Assembly (NCBI GenBank): GCA_005877225.1
Contig: VBPK01000050.1
Coordinates: forward strand, 1-6,365
Length of the DNA: 6,365 bases
Direction of reading: 5' to 3'
Source: Nitrososphaerota archaeon
GTDB taxonomy: Archaea > Thermoproteota > Nitrososphaeria > Nitrososphaerales > Gagatemarchaeaceae
The notes beneath the pieces were generated by a model. The model saw nothing but the letters and a program-made list of their open reading frames with translations. It made no database searches and had not been told where the DNA came from. Both the position numbers and the translations under genes were made by a program. Below, piece by piece: positions 5,177 through 6,365 of the stretch. Numbering within the stretch: position 1 is the stretch's first letter; each line of letters starts with the position of its first letter.

Positions 5177-5533
5177 TTAAACCGTTCTGAACGATTCACC
5201 GCAGCCGCAGGTTGATACCGCGTTGGGGTTTGTCACCACAAAACCTCCCCCCATCAGCTTCTCGCTCCTGTAGTCGATAATCGACCCTGCGATGAACGGG
5301 GCGCTGGATTTGTCGACAATCACCTTGGCGCCATACGCCTCGACTACGTAATCGTCTTCAGTTATCCTCTCATCAGGAACCATTCCGTAAGAGAGCCCAG
5401 AACACCCTCCCGCGGTAACGAAGACACGAAGCCCCGCACTCGGCTTCCCCTGCTTTCCCAGATATGCCTTGAGCTCCCTGGCGGCTGTCTCGGTCATCTG
5501 GACTATTGGCTTAATCTCCGCTTCCTGAGTCAT
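5177..5533 (-). CDS. iscA: A-type iron-sulfur cluster assembly protein (IscA/ErpA/HesB family)
   Basis: This 118-residue HesB-like protein is a cytoplasmic A-type carrier that receives or delivers Fe-S clusters to client proteins. The three cluster-binding cysteines are present: C44 in AGGCSGLSY, and C109 and C111 in STCGCGESF at the C-terminus. The length and the MTETAARELKAYL opening are standard. The ATG at 5533 lies 32 nt after the peroxiredoxin stop. No Shine-Dalgarno stands close to the start, but TTTTTATA lies about 28 nt upstream, which suggests a leaderless transcript. The gene follows a peroxiredoxin on the same strand, as expected for an Fe-S/oxidative-stress neighbourhood (inference). 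The tRNA-Ser gene follows 61 nt later. Confidence 0.95.
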   Translation of the reverse strand: MTQEAEIKPIVQMTETAARELKAYLGKQGKPSAGLRVFVTAGGCSGLSYGMVPDERITEDDYVVEAYGAKVIVDKSSAPFIAGSIIDYRSEKLMGGGFVVTNPNAVSTCGCGESFRTV

Positions 5534-5557
5534 TCTGGGGTAAGAAGCGTCAACTCC

Positions 5558-5565
5558 TATAAAAA
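5558..5565 (-). promoter_or_regulatory. TATA box for the Fe-S carrier gene
   Basis: TTTTTATA on the - strand abuts the stop codon of the peroxiredoxin gene. Its centre lies about 28 nt before the ATG at 5533, as expected for a leaderless archaeal mRNA, so the gene is probably transcribed at least partly on its own. Confidence 0.6.
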
Positions 5566-6045
5566 CTATCGCGGCGTCTTGGCGACGGCGGCCATAACCT
5601 CTTCATAGGGTGGCTCGTTGCTGGGGACATCGGTTATCCACTTGTACCTCAAGATCCCCTTCATATCCACCACGAAAACAGACCTCTTTGCCACCCCCCT
5701 GTAACCATACCCCACCCAAGGATCCTGCAGTACGCCGTATAGCTTGGTGACCTTCTTGTTGAAGTCGCTGAGGAGGGGAAACTGCAGCCCATACGTCTGC
5801 GCGAAGACTTTCAGAGTGAAGAGGCTATCTACGCTTATCCCCGCAATCTGACCTCCCGCGCCACTGATTCTCGAGAGCCCGTCACGAAAGGTGCACATCT
5901 CCTTGTCACAAACGCCAGAAAAGGCGAAAGGAAAGAACGCTAGGGTGGTCGTTCCTTTCTGCAGGAATTCCCCGAGGCTTCTCTGCTGCTTGTTGTAATC
6001 GGGCAGAGAGAATTCAGGGACTCTTTGACCGATCCTCAGGACCAT
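5566..6045 (-). CDS. Peroxiredoxin (AhpC/TSA family, Bcp/AhpE-like)
   Basis: This thiol peroxidase reduces H2O2 or organic peroxides in the cytoplasm. The active-site loop FFPFAFSGVCDKEMC matches P-x-x-x-S/T-x-x-C, with peroxidatic Cys46, preceded by Pro39 and Ser43. A second cysteine five residues later (Cys51) could resolve it. The conserved arginine is at 121 in AKRSVFVVD. With the ATG at 6045 the protein has 159 residues and begins MVLRIGQRVPEFSLPDY, the usual family opening. GGAGAGGG (6054-6061) lies 8 nt upstream of that ATG, and TTAAAT lies about 27 nt upstream. A GTG at 6066 would add seven unconserved residues, so I prefer 6045. It lies between the zinc-ribbon protein gene and the Fe-S carrier gene. 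Confidence 0.93.
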   Translation of the reverse strand: MVLRIGQRVPEFSLPDYNKQQRSLGEFLQKGTTTLAFFPFAFSGVCDKEMCTFRDGLSRISGAGGQIAGISVDSLFTLKVFAQTYGLQFPLLSDFNKKVTKLYGVLQDPWVGYGYRGVAKRSVFVVDMKGILRYKWITDVPSNEPPYEEVMAAVAKTPR

Positions 6046-6053
6046 ATGCAGAT

Positions 6054-6061
6054 CCCTCTCC
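6054..6061 (-). promoter_or_regulatory. Shine-Dalgarno deciding the peroxiredoxin start
   Basis: GGAGAGGG lies 8 nt before the ATG at 6045. It supports this start over the GTG at 6066. A TTAAAT element at 6069-6074 also sits at leaderless spacing from 6045, so either mode of initiation would select the same ATG. Confidence 0.55.
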
Positions 6062-6082
6062 GCCACTCATTTAAGGTGTATC

Positions 6083-6365
6083 TCAGCGATGCTCGGGTAG
6101 CTTTTGGAGTAACTCCACATACTTCGAGATGAGCGAGACCAGCTGGTCCTGCTTGGATGTGTCCTGCTCCTTCTCCAGCAGGTCAGCAGTTTCCCTCGCC
6201 TTCGAGAGTAGAAGCGTACGGAGAGACGAGGCCACAGCCTCGTACGTAACCTCTTCCGTGGTGAGCACTCCAGAGAGGTCGTCGTGACTCGTGCAGATGA
6301 CCTTCCCGTGGTACCTTACTTGGACACCGCCACAAACAGTACAGGGTTCCTTTAGGAGGGTTGCG
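6083..6365 (-). CDS. Sjogren/scleroderma autoantigen p27-family zinc-ribbon protein, N-terminus outside window
   Basis: The frame stays open from the stop at 6083 to the right edge, giving 93 visible residues, so the GTG at 6268 is an internal codon and not the start. The visible N-terminal part, ATLLKEPCTVCGG then VRYHGKVICTSHDDL, matches the zinc ribbon of archaeal homologues of autoantigen p27 (SSSCA1 family: A-T-L-L-x-E-x-C-x-x-C-G). The fourth ligand is His instead of Cys (C8, C11, C24, H27 of the visible part). The rest is helical and charged, probably a coiled coil or helical hairpin (about residues 35-90). The cellular role of the archaeal proteins is not established. It lies upstream of the peroxiredoxin on the same strand, with a 37-nt gap to the preferred start. 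Confidence 0.8.
   Translation of the reverse strand, partial: ATLLKEPCTVCGGVQVRYHGKVICTSHDDLSGVLTTEEVTYEAVASSLRTLLLSKARETADLLEKEQDTSKQDQLVSLISKYVELLQKLPEHR

Noticed and set aside
6083..6268. A 61-residue gene starting at the GTG at 6268
   Set aside because: The frame continues without a stop to the window edge and the extra part contains a zinc ribbon, so the GTG is internal and the gene is truncated by the window.

Overview
The window looks like a chromosomal segment of an archaeon. It carries the small subunit (DP1) of the archaeal family-D DNA polymerase, what appears to be the C-terminus of an Orc1/Cdc6 initiator, a Sjogren/scleroderma autoantigen-type zinc-ribbon protein, TATA-like boxes at leaderless spacing, and a tRNA gene interrupted by introns with bulge-helix-bulge (BHB) junctions. 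DP1 argues against a classical crenarchaeote. A tRNA with several introns, one in the T loop, argues for the Thaumarchaeota / Aigarchaeota / Bathyarchaeota / Korarchaeota side of the TACK group. That placement is inference. Base composition is moderate (about half G+C by eye), and no insertion sequence, phage gene or CRISPR is visible.

Left part (1-3918): the end of an Orc1/Cdc6-like gene on the + strand meets, tail to tail, a tight four-gene operon on the - strand. In transcription order the operon is a degenerate ThyX-like protein, a ThyX flavin-dependent thymidylate synthase, a phosphohexomutase and DNA polymerase D small subunit DP1. The gaps between the genes are 4, 5 and 6 nt. The operon thus joins dTMP supply, sugar-phosphate metabolism and replication, next to an initiator gene.

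Middle (3919-4763): a short divergent spacer with one palindromic TATA-like box leads on the + strand to a dienelactone-hydrolase-family enzyme with a TTG start.

Right part (4764-6365): a tRNA-Ser(CGA) gene on the - strand, missed by a protein-only view, is best read as carrying three introns (27, 16 and 51 nt; positions 31/32, 37/38 and 59/60). Removing them gives a canonical 85-nt class II tRNA. Further right, still on the - strand, are an A-type Fe-S scaffold protein, a peroxiredoxin and a truncated autoantigen-p27-family zinc-ribbon protein, which form a small Fe-S/redox neighbourhood.

The most unusual items are the three-intron tRNA-Ser, with an apparently ordered splicing pathway, and the tandem ThyX pair, in which one copy has lost the RHR core and the other has lost the usual N-terminal segment.
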